From: Paenibacillus woosongensis
Lineage (GTDB): Bacteria; Bacillota; Bacilli; Paenibacillales; Paenibacillaceae
Direction of reading: 5' to 3'
Length of the DNA: 64,000 nt
Assembly (NCBI RefSeq): GCF_030122845.1
Contig: NZ_CP126084.1
Coordinates: forward strand, 3,534,001-3,598,000
Below are positions 1 through 7,801 of this stretch, in pieces (the stretch's first letter is position 1; the number at the start of each line of letters is the position of its first letter). The position numbers and the translations under genes were made by a program. Under the pieces are notes generated by a model. The model worked only from the letters and a program-made list of their open reading frames with translations, was not told the DNA's origin and did not search any database.

Positions 1-626
1 ATGATCCGGTCGCGAAAGCGGTCAACAAATCCTGATCCGTCTTGCTTGGACGATAATAAACCGCCTTTCTCCATGGCACTGAGATCAAACGAGCGCTTCT
101 CCAGGAACTGGACAAGCGTATCCCAGCGTGCCGGGGCATAACCGATTTGGAATGTGTCGATGGCCTTATCGCTAAACCCCCTTGACTTCAAATAGTCCAT
201 GGCCGGTTTGCCATGCTCTGTATTGTTCAGTAGAAAATGATACAGCTTGGAAGACCATTCGTAGGCCTGCAGTAATTGTTCCATCTCCCGGCTTACAGGG
301 GCGCTCCCTGCCCGGAAGGCACTGTCCTGAAAGGGGATATGGGCCTCTTCCGCCATGACTTTGACAGCTTCGGGGAAGGATAATCCTTCGATTTCCATCC
401 TAAATCTGATGGCATTTCCGCCTTTGCCGCAGCCATAGCAGTGGAACATTTGCCGTTCGGGCGTCACCGTAAATGACGGCGTCTTCTCCGAATGAAAAGG
501 GCAAAGACCTTTCATATATTTGCCCTGTCTAGTTAGATGAACGTGCTTGCCTACCGTATCGACGATATCATGCTGCTGCAAGACCGCCTCGATGATCTCC
601 TCCGGAATTCCTCGTCCGGTACTCAT
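1..626 (-). CDS. dnaG: DNA primase DnaG, N-terminal part (cut by window edge)
   Basis: This is the primase that makes RNA primers at the replication fork. About 208 N-terminal residues are visible. They contain the CHC2 zinc-binding pattern (CPFH, then CYGC about 20 residues later, residues about 37-62) and the start of the linker before the catalytic TOPRIM domain, which lies outside the window. I chose the ATG at 626 because an AAGGTGG ribosome site lies 5-6 bases upstream; an in-frame ATG at 641 is less well placed. The gene follows yqxD on the same strand, as in B. subtilis, where sigA comes next. The N-terminus is unambiguous. Confidence 0.95.
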   Translation of the reverse strand, partial: MSTGRGIPEEIIEAVLQQHDIVDTVGKHVHLTRQGKYMKGLCPFHSEKTPSFTVTPERQMFHCYGCGKGGNAIRFRMEIEGLSFPEAVKVMAEEAHIPFQDSAFRAGSAPVSREMEQLLQAYEWSSKLYHFLLNNTEHGKPAMDYLKSRGFSDKAIDTFQIGYAPARWDTLVQFLEKRSFDLSAMEKGGLLSSKQDGSGFVDRFRDRI

Positions 627-669
627 CCAAACCACCTTCATCTCTATATAACACGTAAATAGTAATTCG

Positions 670-1131
670 CTAAAATTGTACATTCTCCTGCATATCTCGC
701 AAAACTTTTGACAACGCGTCAATAAACTTCTTGCGGTCATCGTCCGTAAAAGGCTTTGGCCCTTTGAAATACCGTCCGCCGCGCCGTGCTTTGGCATGAT
801 GGTGACGACGTTCCAGCAAATAATCTATATTGCCGGGGTGATACTCCTCCCCTCTAGGCGACAAGATCCGGCACGATTTGGCTAAAGCCAAAGCAGCAAG
901 TCCATAATCCTGCGTAATGACGATATCTTCCTTGGCAATATGGTTGGCAATGTACAAATCCGCGCTTTGCTGGCTGCGGTCAACCTGAACAATGGTAACC
1001 CCCGAGACCTGCTTGATCACATGGTCATAGGAGGATACCATCAATACGCCAACTCCGAACTTTGCAGCTGTAGCAGCGATTTCAGCCTTGACGGGACAGG
1101 AGTCTCCGTCAACGACGATCCGTGTATTCAT
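670..1131 (-). CDS. yqxD: YqxD/YaiI family protein (UPF0178, DUF188)
   Basis: The 153-residue product begins MNTRIVVDGDSCPVK, the hallmark start of the YaiI/YqxD family, a PIN-like fold with acidic residues near the N-terminus (D8, D10). The biochemical role of the family is not established; a nuclease-like activity is only an inference from the fold. The frame stays open further upstream, but the ATG at 1131 has a GGGAG ribosome site and gives the family's usual length. The gene sits between glyS and dnaG. In B. subtilis the same gene also neighbours dnaG, but ccpN and yqfL lie between it and glyS and are absent here. Confidence 0.93.
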   Translation of the reverse strand: MNTRIVVDGDSCPVKAEIAATAAKFGVGVLMVSSYDHVIKQVSGVTIVQVDRSQQSADLYIANHIAKEDIVITQDYGLAALALAKSCRILSPRGEEYHPGNIDYLLERRHHHAKARRGGRYFKGPKPFTDDDRKKFIDALSKVLRDMQENVQF

Positions 1132-1165
1132 CAGACTCCCGTCCTTCAAAACCTTATTAATGCTA

Positions 1166-3244
1166 TTATGCCCAAACCAGCTTGCTGAAATCAGCAAACA
1201 TGCTCAAATCCTCGTCGATCGCTTTAAGCAGGGCCAGACGATTCGCGCGCACCGTCTCATCTTCGGCCATAACCATAACGTTATCGAAGAATAAGGTGAT
1301 GCTTCCCTTCAGGCCGGAAATCAGTTCCAGCGCTTTCTTTGCATCCCGCTGCTCCAATGCTTCGCGGTATGCCGCAGTGACCGATTTCCAAGCTTCATAA
1401 AGCTCGGATTCCGCCGGCTCGTTCAACAGATCCGAGCGGACTTTCAACGCCGAAGCCTTTGCTGCCAGATTGCTGACTCTTCCGAACGACTCGACCGTCG
1501 TCTTGAAATCATCCTGTCCGCTCACCGCAGCCATCAGCGTCTCGCCTCTGGACACGACGGAAACGACATCATCGTAGCCTGCGGAAATGACGGCATCTAC
1601 AACATCATAACGCACATGATCGGATAGAGTTTTCTTAATGCGCAGTCCGAAGAAATCGGTAAGATCCTTCAGAATCTCGTCCTTCGTCCGTTTCAGCTCA
1701 TGGAAATGCTCATGCGTCTCAAGTGCGATATCGAACAGCACCGGGAGAGCAAGCAAGAGCTTGTGCTCCAGGATGATCTGCACGATACCGGCGGCCTGGC
1801 GGCGAAGGCCATACGGATCCTGTGATCCCGTTGGAACGATGCCGATGGAGAAGCAGCCTGCGATCGTATCGATTTTGTCGGCAATGCTCACAATCGAACC
1901 TACCTCGGACGCCGGAACCGCATCCCCGGCAAATCTCGGCTGGTAATGCTGGAAGATCGCTTTGGCTACACCCTCGGGTTCTCCCGCTTTGCGCGCATAA
2001 TCTTCGCCCATTACGCCCTGAAGCTCTGGGAACTCATAAACCATTTGGGTAACGAGATCGAATTTACAAATTTCCGCGGTCCGGTTAACCGCTTCGGTCG
2101 TCCCGGCATCCGCATTAAGCACGGCAGCCAGTTTCTCCGCATTCCGCCGGATCCGGCGCACCTTGTCGCCGACCGTTCCCAGCTCTTCATGGAAGACGAT
2201 GCTCTCCAGCTTGGACAAGGCATCCTTAATCGCCAGCTTCTGATCTTCTTCATAGAAGAACTTGGCATCCGACAACCGGGCGCGCAGCACCTTCTCATTC
2301 CCTTTGGCAATGAGCTCCAAATGCTCGGCATTGCCGTTGCGCACCGTTACAAAGTAAGGGAGCAGCTCTCCCTTATCGTTAAGTACTGGGAAATAACGCT
2401 GGTGTTCACGCATCGAAGTGATCAACACCTCCTGCGGGATGCGCAGGAAGGATTCCTCGAAAGTGCCGTACAACACTGTTGGCGTTTCTACCAGGAACAG
2501 CACCTCTTCCAGAAGGTCTTCCTTCACGGAAATATGCCAGCCCTTCTCCTCGGCCAAGCCGTTAATTTGCTGCACAATCATCTCCTGCCGCTCTTTCACA
2601 TTGGCGATGACGTGCCCGCCGCGAAGAGCCTCCACATAATCCGCCGGCTGACCGATTACGATCTCGCCGCCCAGAAAACGATGTCCGCGCGTCACATTTC
2701 CGGACTTCACGCCGGTAATTTCAATATCGATAATCTCGCTGCCGAGCAGGGCTACAATCCAGCGGATCGGCCGCACGAATTTAAAATCATAATTGCCCCA
2801 GCGCATATTCTTCGGAAAATTCATCGCATGGAGGATATCGAGCAGGCCTCCGGCCACAATCGTAGATGTCTCTACGCCGGTACGGCTTTTGCTAATATAG
2901 ACGTATTCCGTCCCCCCAAGTTCTTTAAAAGTGAATTGCTCCGGATCAGCGCCTTGGCTGCGGGCAAAACCAAGCGCAGCCTTGCTCCATTGCCCGTTCT
3001 CGTCCAGGGCGATTTTGCGCGAAGGGCCTTTCACCTCTTCGTGAACGTCCTCCTGCTTGTCCGCCACCTCTTTGACGAGTACGGCAAGACGGCGTGGCGT
3101 GGCGTAAACAGCAACTTCTCCATGCCGGATCAGCTGCTCGTCGAGCCATTTCACCGTCCGGTCTTTCAACTGATCCATAGCACCGCGAATAAAGCGAGCC
3201 GGCATTTCCTCAAGCCCGATTTCAAATAGCAAATCTTTAGGCAT
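1166..3244 (-). CDS. glyS: Glycyl-tRNA synthetase beta subunit
   Basis: This is the large subunit of the bacterial alpha2-beta2 glycyl-tRNA synthetase, which charges tRNA-Gly. The product is 692 residues, the normal family length. It starts [19 protein letters not shown] and carries the family stretch around [18 protein letters not shown] (about residues 161-180) and the HD-like and anticodon-binding regions in the C-terminal half. Its ATG overlaps the glyQ stop by 8 bases, so the two are translated from one transcript controlled by the glyQ T-box. The C-terminal end overlaps the upstream open frame of yqxD but not the chosen yqxD start. Confidence 0.97.
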   Translation of the reverse strand: MPKDLLFEIGLEEMPARFIRGAMDQLKDRTVKWLDEQLIRHGEVAVYATPRRLAVLVKEVADKQEDVHEEVKGPSRKIALDENGQWSKAALGFARSQGADPEQFTFKELGGTEYVYISKSRTGVETSTIVAGGLLDILHAMNFPKNMRWGNYDFKFVRPIRWIVALLGSEIIDIEITGVKSGNVTRGHRFLGGEIVIGQPADYVEALRGGHVIANVKERQEMIVQQINGLAEEKGWHISVKEDLLEEVLFLVETPTVLYGTFEESFLRIPQEVLITSMREHQRYFPVLNDKGELLPYFVTVRNGNAEHLELIAKGNEKVLRARLSDAKFFYEEDQKLAIKDALSKLESIVFHEELGTVGDKVRRIRRNAEKLAAVLNADAGTTEAVNRTAEICKFDLVTQMVYEFPELQGVMGEDYARKAGEPEGVAKAIFQHYQPRFAGDAVPASEVGSIVSIADKIDTIAGCFSIGIVPTGSQDPYGLRRQAAGIVQIILEHKLLLALPVLFDIALETHEHFHELKRTKDEILKDLTDFFGLRIKKTLSDHVRYDVVDAVISAGYDDVVSVVSRGETLMAAVSGQDDFKTTVESFGRVSNLAAKASALKVRSDLLNEPAESELYEAWKSVTAAYREALEQRDAKKALELISGLKGSITLFFDNVMVMAEDETVRANRLALLKAIDEDLSMFADFSKLVWA

Positions 3245-4124
3245 GGATTTCGCCCCCTTTCTTCAGCATCGGGAATCCAAGCTTCTCCCGCTCCTCCAAA
3301 TACGTCGCTGCCACCTGGCGGGCCAAATTCCGCACCCGCGTAATGTATCCGGTGCGCTCGGTCACGCTGATCGCGCCCCGTGCGTCAAGCAGGTTGAACG
3401 TATGCGAGCATTTCAAGACGTAATCATAAGCCGGAAATACCAGATGCTGCTCCATCGCTTTCGAAGCTTCCTGCTCGTACATATTAAATAAAGTAAACAG
3501 CATTTTCACGTCCGAGGTCTCGAACGTGTATTTGGAGTGCTCGAACTCCGGCTGATGGAATACATCGCCGTAAGTCGTACCGGCAACCCATTCCAGATCG
3601 AACACGTTCTCCTTCTCTTGGATGTAAGAAGCAAGCCGCTCCATACCGTACGTGATTTCAACGGCGACCGGGTTCGTCTCGATGCCGCCGACCTGCTGGA
3701 AATACGTAAACTGCGTAATCTCCATTCCGTCAAGCCATACCTCCCAGCCGAGTCCCCAAGCGCCAAGCCCCGGATGCTCCCAGTTATCCTCAACAAAACG
3801 GATGTCATGCTCAAGCGGGTTAATGCCAAGCCGCTTCAAGCTCTCCAGATAAATCTCTTGAATGTTGTCAGGGGAAGGCTTCATGATGACCTGAAACTGA
3901 TGATGCTGGTACAGACGGTTCGGATTCTCCCCATAGCGTCCATCCGCCGGTCTGCGGGATGGCTCCACATATGCGACATTCCACGGCTCCGGCCCGATCG
4001 AACGCAGGAATGTCATCGGGTTGAGCGTGCCGGCCCCCTTCTCTACATCGTAAGGCTGCACGACGATGCAATTCTGCTCCGCCCAGAACTGCTGCAGCGT
4101 TAGAATCATTTGCTGAAAATTCAT
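3237..4124 (-). CDS. glyQ: Glycyl-tRNA synthetase alpha subunit
   Basis: This is the catalytic class II subunit that forms glycyl-adenylate. The product is 295 residues, matching the family. It begins [19 protein letters not shown] and contains the conserved PYDVEKGAG and [17 protein letters not shown]-type segments in the first 90 residues. The frame is open back to 4193, but the ATG at 4124 is preceded by AAAGGAG and starts with the family N-terminus. It is the first gene of a glyQS operon with its own promoter and T-box leader (separate entries) and overlaps glyS by 8 bases. Confidence 0.97.
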   Translation of the reverse strand: MNFQQMILTLQQFWAEQNCIVVQPYDVEKGAGTLNPMTFLRSIGPEPWNVAYVEPSRRPADGRYGENPNRLYQHHQFQVIMKPSPDNIQEIYLESLKRLGINPLEHDIRFVEDNWEHPGLGAWGLGWEVWLDGMEITQFTYFQQVGGIETNPVAVEITYGMERLASYIQEKENVFDLEWVAGTTYGDVFHQPEFEHSKYTFETSDVKMLFTLFNMYEQEASKAMEQHLVFPAYDYVLKCSHTFNLLDARGAISVTERTGYITRVRNLARQVAATYLEEREKLGFPMLKKGGEIHA

Positions 4125-4125
4125 G

Positions 4126-4446
4126 ACCACAACTCCTTTACACTTGTTCGTGTCCAGCCGGCGGTGCAATGACGTGCAAAAAGCCCCCGTCACCTACGCC
4201 TGCTGTTCAGACGTAGGGACGAGAGCTGTTAGTTCCCGCGGTTCCACCCTACTTGATTTGCATCACAGCAGCGCAGATCCCAAATGCCGCTGATGCAAAA
4301 TCCGCTTTTCACGATCGTTTCCGTGCTCCAGGGCCGCCATTTTCATGAGTTTCTCCGGCTCGGGCTTCCACTATCCCCGACTCGCTATTCCGGTTTGAGA
4401 ACGCATTACTTTTCCCATTCAACGCACGGGTCTCTATGAAGAGAAA
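4126..4446 (-). promoter_or_regulatory. Glycine T-box riboswitch leader of glyQS
   Basis: The 320-base leader carries the canonical T-box sequence AGGGTGGAACCGCG on the minus strand at 4237-4250. After it comes a strong hairpin (CCTACGTCTG paired with CAGGCGTAGG, 4192-4216) and a run of T at about 4178-4182, which is the competing terminator. Upstream, the stem I distal-loop signature GGGGATAGTGGAAGCCC is present near 4365-4381. A GGC glycine codon in the predicted specifier loop near 4340 is my inference. Uncharged tRNA-Gly should pair here and favour antitermination of glyQS. Confidence 0.92.
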
Positions 4447-4454
4447 TCTTTTCT

Positions 4455-4484
4455 ATAATACATGAATAATGAACATAAAGTCAA
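4455..4484 (-). promoter_or_regulatory. Predicted sigma-A promoter of glyQS
   Basis: On the minus strand there is TTGACT (4479-4484), an 18-base spacer, then TATTAT (4455-4460), immediately upstream of the T-box leader. The -35 box overlaps the recO stop codon, so glyQS transcription starts right at the end of recO. Confidence 0.65.
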
Positions 4485-5230
4485 ATTTCATATTTGTCCA
4501 ATTGATCAAGGAAGTTTCTGGATTTAAGCTGCAATCCCAGCTGCATATCGACGAACGCGCGCATCAGCTTTTTCAGCTCCGCCTTCGTCGCGTCCTTCAC
4601 CTCGACATTGCCTAGCCGGCGAAGGTCCATTCGCGCAAATAGCGACAGCAGCTTGAATGTGCCGGGAGCAACCGTCATGGCCGCCGGATCATGATGCCTG
4701 CAGCTTCGGCACAGTCTTCCGCCGAGACGCGGACTGATGAAATACGAATCATCCTGCCGGCCGCAGGACAGGCACGCTGCAAAAACGGGCCCGTATCCGG
4801 CCGCCTGTAATATTTTCATCTCAAATAAACGAAGAACGATCTCCGGGTCCTTGCCTGCCGACAATCCGTCCAAGCACGCCTTGAGCTGATTGAACCAGAA
4901 GCTGCCGACTTCTTCGTCCTGCAGCGTCCGGTCCAGAAGCTCGCAGGCATAAGATGCATAAGCCGCCAAATACAGATCTTCACGTAAAGAAAAGTGAGAT
5001 TCGATAATCTCACCTTGATTCAGCGTTCCAAGGCCTTCCTTCTGCCTGTAGAACGTATATTCACCATAAGTAAACGGCTGGGTCAGAGCAGCATGTCGAC
5101 TCTTGACCTTCTTAGCCCCGCGGGCGAGCACCCCGATCTTGCCATGCGTTGCCGTGCACAGCGTAATGATTTTGTTCCCCTCGCCATAATCCATGCTGCG
5201 GATGACGATACCTTCCACCCTGTATAGCAT
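4481..5230 (-). CDS. recO: DNA repair protein RecO
   Basis: This is a recombination mediator that helps load RecA on SSB-coated single-stranded DNA and anneals strands. The product is 249 residues with the N-terminal OB-fold (starts MLYRVEGIVIRSMDYGEGNK) and a C-terminal zinc ribbon with C153, C156, C174 and C177 (CLSC and CRSC). The length is typical. It lies downstream of yqzL and era, the order seen in Bacillus. The stop codon overlaps the -35 box of the glyQS promoter. Confidence 0.96.
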   Translation of the reverse strand: MLYRVEGIVIRSMDYGEGNKIITLCTATHGKIGVLARGAKKVKSRHAALTQPFTYGEYTFYRQKEGLGTLNQGEIIESHFSLREDLYLAAYASYACELLDRTLQDEEVGSFWFNQLKACLDGLSAGKDPEIVLRLFEMKILQAAGYGPVFAACLSCGRQDDSYFISPRLGGRLCRSCRHHDPAAMTVAPGTFKLLSLFARMDLRRLGNVEVKDATKAELKKLMRAFVDMQLGLQLKSRNFLDQLDKYEI

Positions 5231-5251
5231 GTCTCTCCCCCAAGCGTGATG

Positions 5252-5404
5252 TTACAGCGGAGCGGCGTCTGCATCCTGCTCCACAGCTTCCAGCTCTGCC
5301 GCAGCTGCGGCCTCCTCTTCACAATTGCTGCAAGCTTCCTTGTACAGCATGTAAGCATCGACATCTCCAGTCATCGCAAAATACTTCCACGAAAAATCTC
5401 GCAA
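5252..5404 (-). CDS. yqzL: YqzL family small protein
   Basis: This 50-residue gene is read from a TTG start, with an AAAGGGTG ribosome site 6-7 bases upstream. The product begins (M)RDFSWKYFAMTGDVDAYM and continues with LYKEACSNCEEEAAAAAE, which is the YqzL family pattern; the acidic, alanine-rich tail ends DADAAPL. In Bacillus the gene occupies the same place between era and recO. The function of the family is unknown. The match in both sequence and position makes the call firm despite its size and non-ATG start. Confidence 0.88.
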   Translation of the reverse strand: MRDFSWKYFAMTGDVDAYMLYKEACSNCEEEAAAAAELEAVEQDADAAPL

Positions 5405-5498
5405 TCGTATTCACCCTTTCTTCGGAAATGAAGCTGCGTCAATGAAGAATAGGATGGCCCAGCTAGCTTAGAGTATGTGATGAAATTACTGCCATTCG

Positions 5499-6401
5499 TT
5501 AAGCGTCCCGGTGAAAACCGAGATCCTTCAAAATCCGCTCCTGGTTGCGCCAGTCTTTTTTGACTTTGACCCATAACTCAAGAAAGATCTTCGAGCCGAG
5601 CAGGTTCTGGATATCCTGTCTGGCCAGTTTTCCGACTTCCTTAAGCAGCGCTCCTTGCTTGCCAATAATAATCCCTTTCTGGGAATCGCGCTCGACGAAA
5701 ATGACAGCGGAAATATAGACGACCCCATTGTCCTCAACGCGCATATCCTCAATCGTCACGGCAATAGAGTGCGGCACTTCCTCACGGGTTAAATGCAGGA
5801 TCTTCTCGCGGATCAATTCGGCGCAGACAAACTGCTCCGGATGGTCCGTAATTTGATCCTCGGGATAATATTGGGGCCCCTCCGGCAAATACTTGCCGAT
5901 TTGCTCCAGCAGCGTAGTGACGTTGTTGCCAAGCATGGCGGAGATCGGCACGATCACCGCAAAGTCATATAGCTCCCGGTATTGCTCGATCAGCGGCAGC
6001 AGCTGCTCCGGTTCGATCCGGTCGATCTTGTTCATGACCAGGATTACGGGAGTGTTTACATCTTTTAATCGTTCGATAATGAACCGGTCGCCTCCGCCCA
6101 ATCCTTCCGAGGCGTCAACGAGGAACAACACGGCTTCTACTTCCCCTAACGTATTCAAGGCAGTCGTGTTCATGAAATCCCCAAGCTTGGATTGGCGTTT
6201 ATGGATGCCCGGGGTATCCAGAAAGACAATCTGCATGTCTTCCGTCGTATATACACCATGGATTTTGTTCCGCGTCGTTTGCGGTTTATCGGACATAATT
6301 GCGATTTTTTGCCCGATGATGTGGTTCATCAGCGTCGACTTGCCGACATTCGGCCTGCCGACGATCGCCACAAATCCGGATTTGAATGTTGTTTTTGCCA
6401 T
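5499..6401 (-). CDS. era: GTPase Era
   Basis: This essential GTPase binds the 3' end of 16S rRNA and assists 30S maturation. The product is 300 residues. The G domain shows GRPNVGKS (15-22), DTPG (62-65) and NKID (124-127). The C-terminal KH RNA-binding domain (about 205-290) contains [11 protein letters not shown]. Length and domain order are canonical. It lies downstream of cdd and upstream of yqzL-recO in a ribosome/repair cluster conserved across Bacillales. Confidence 0.98.
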   Translation of the reverse strand: MAKTTFKSGFVAIVGRPNVGKSTLMNHIIGQKIAIMSDKPQTTRNKIHGVYTTEDMQIVFLDTPGIHKRQSKLGDFMNTTALNTLGEVEAVLFLVDASEGLGGGDRFIIERLKDVNTPVILVMNKIDRIEPEQLLPLIEQYRELYDFAVIVPISAMLGNNVTTLLEQIGKYLPEGPQYYPEDQITDHPEQFVCAELIREKILHLTREEVPHSIAVTIEDMRVEDNGVVYISAVIFVERDSQKGIIIGKQGALLKEVGKLARQDIQNLLGSKIFLELWVKVKKDWRNQERILKDLGFHRDA

Positions 6402-6434
6402 TTCGTCTAGTCCTTTCTGTCTTCCGTAACGATG

Positions 6435-6842
6435 CTAAGATTTCTGCAAATCTGCAGGACCAAAGGCATATGGCAGCAGCTCCGCCACGGTCGTCTCTCT
6501 GACATCGCCTTTCATGTTGCCGAGAATCACCGGCATATCCGGGCTGCACAGCTCCAGTATGACCTGGCGGCATACGCCGCACGGCGCGATGGGGTCATCT
6601 GTCTCGCCGATGACGGCCAGCGCCCGGAAGCTGCCTGGAGCATGGCCGTCGGCTATGGCGCGGAACAGCGCGGTTCGCTCGGCGCAGTTCGTTGGCCCGT
6701 ATGCCGCGTTCTCGATGTTGCATCCATAGTGGACATGCCCGTTCGCATCCAGCAGGGCGGCGCCGACGGCAAAGCCGGAATACGGCGTATAGGCAGCAGC
6801 CCGCGCTTTAATCGCTTCTAATAGCAAACTCGTGTTATCCAT
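6435..6842 (-). CDS. cdd: Cytidine deaminase
   Basis: This enzyme deaminates cytidine and deoxycytidine to uridine forms in pyrimidine salvage. The product is 135 residues. The zinc site is the three-cysteine tetrameric type: C53-A-E55 with Glu55 as proton shuttle, and PCGVC with C88 and C91. I chose ATG 6842 (MDNTSLLLEA) because AGGAG lies 9 bases before it; two upstream ATGs in the same frame sit on or before the ribosome site. It lies between dgkA and era, as in B. subtilis. Confidence 0.95.
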   Translation of the reverse strand: MDNTSLLLEAIKARAAAYTPYSGFAVGAALLDANGHVHYGCNIENAAYGPTNCAERTALFRAIADGHAPGSFRALAVIGETDDPIAPCGVCRQVILELCSPDMPVILGNMKGDVRETTVAELLPYAFGPADLQKS

Positions 6843-6904
6843 TGTCGTCATCTCCTCAGGCAATCTAGTGGTAAGCCTTGCTCATTCCCTGTGCTGTGGA
6901 ATAG

Positions 6905-7276
6905 TTACTGTTGAAAACAAGCCATCACCGGCTCATAAAACAACAAACAGCCTACGCATACCGCAATAATTGCCGCAACAAGCACGGCACCTGCCGCCGT
7001 ATCTTTTGCCGTCTTCGCAAGCGGATGCCAGTCGGGCGAAACAAGATCCACGACGGCCTCCAGCGCCGTATTCACCAGCTCTGCCGCGATGACGAGGCCA
7101 ATGACGATCAGAAGCAGGGCGACGTCACGTCCCGGAAGGCGAAAATACGCTGCGGCCAGCAGAACAGCGACCGCGGCCAGCAAATGTATTTTCATGTTCC
7201 GCTCAGATTTCAGCGCCGTTACGATTCCTTCCGCCGCATAGCGGAATGTATCGCTCCATTTGGATGCAGGCTTCAT
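6905..7276 (-). CDS. dgkA: Diacylglycerol/undecaprenol kinase family membrane protein
   Basis: This is a small integral membrane lipid kinase. In Gram-positives this family phosphorylates undecaprenol, feeding the carrier lipid pool for cell wall synthesis. The product is 123 residues with three predicted membrane helices (about 31-46, 51-66, 93-117) and the family catalytic segment E66 with NTALE (69-73). Its start codon shares one base with the ybeY stop (TAATG), so the two are translationally coupled. Lipid specificity cannot be told from sequence alone. Confidence 0.93.
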   Translation of the reverse strand: MKPASKWSDTFRYAAEGIVTALKSERNMKIHLLAAVAVLLAAAYFRLPGRDVALLLIVIGLVIAAELVNTALEAVVDLVSPDWHPLAKTAKDTAAGAVLVAAIIAVCVGCLLFYEPVMACFQQ

Positions 7277-7773
7277 TAACGGGTTAGCCCCACCTGGGCC
7301 AGGACGGCTTCCTGCTTGCCCATCATCTCCGCCTCGCTCACCTCATCCTGATGATCATAGCCAAGCAGGTGAAGAAATCCATGTACGAACAAAAATCCGA
7401 TTTCCCGATTGAGGGAATGGCCGTACTCTTCGCTCTGGGCCTTTGCCGTCTCCACGGAAATAATAATATCCCCGAGCATGTCGCCAAAGCCTTCCAGCTC
7501 TTCGCCTTCTTCAAGCTCATAGACGATCTCCTGCTCCTCTTCCACGGATTCGTTCATGGCAAAAGAGAGTACGTCCGTCGGCCGGTCGATTCCGCGATAC
7601 TCGCGATTGAGCGCATGAATTTCTTCGTCGGTTACGAACGTCAGGGCAACCTCGCCGTCAGTTACGCCTTCGGCCTCTCCGGCTTTTTGCAGCAGTGTAT
7701 GCAATAGCTCTATTAAATCTTCCCCAATTTCGATGATTTCTTGCTCATTACTGTATTCGAGCTGTAATGCCAT
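7276..7773 (-). CDS. ybeY: Endoribonuclease YbeY
   Basis: This is a metal-dependent RNase involved in 16S rRNA 3'-end maturation and ribosome quality control. The product is 165 residues with the zinc motif H131-GFL-H135-LLGYD-H141. An acidic stretch at about residues 76-96 (EEEQEIVYELEEGEELEG) is an elaboration of the usual loop. It lies between pgpH and dgkA, the normal Bacillales order. Confidence 0.96.
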   Translation of the reverse strand: MALQLEYSNEQEIIEIGEDLIELLHTLLQKAGEAEGVTDGEVALTFVTDEEIHALNREYRGIDRPTDVLSFAMNESVEEEQEIVYELEEGEELEGFGDMLGDIIISVETAKAQSEEYGHSLNREIGFLFVHGFLHLLGYDHQDEVSEAEMMGKQEAVLAQVGLTR

Positions 7774-7801
7774 GGCTTACTTGCCCCCCGTCTTTGCTTC
7801 A

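Noticed and set aside
1946-3229. 427-codon open frame opposite glyS
   Set aside because: It lies entirely within glyS, which is clearly coding, and has no recognisable protein features.
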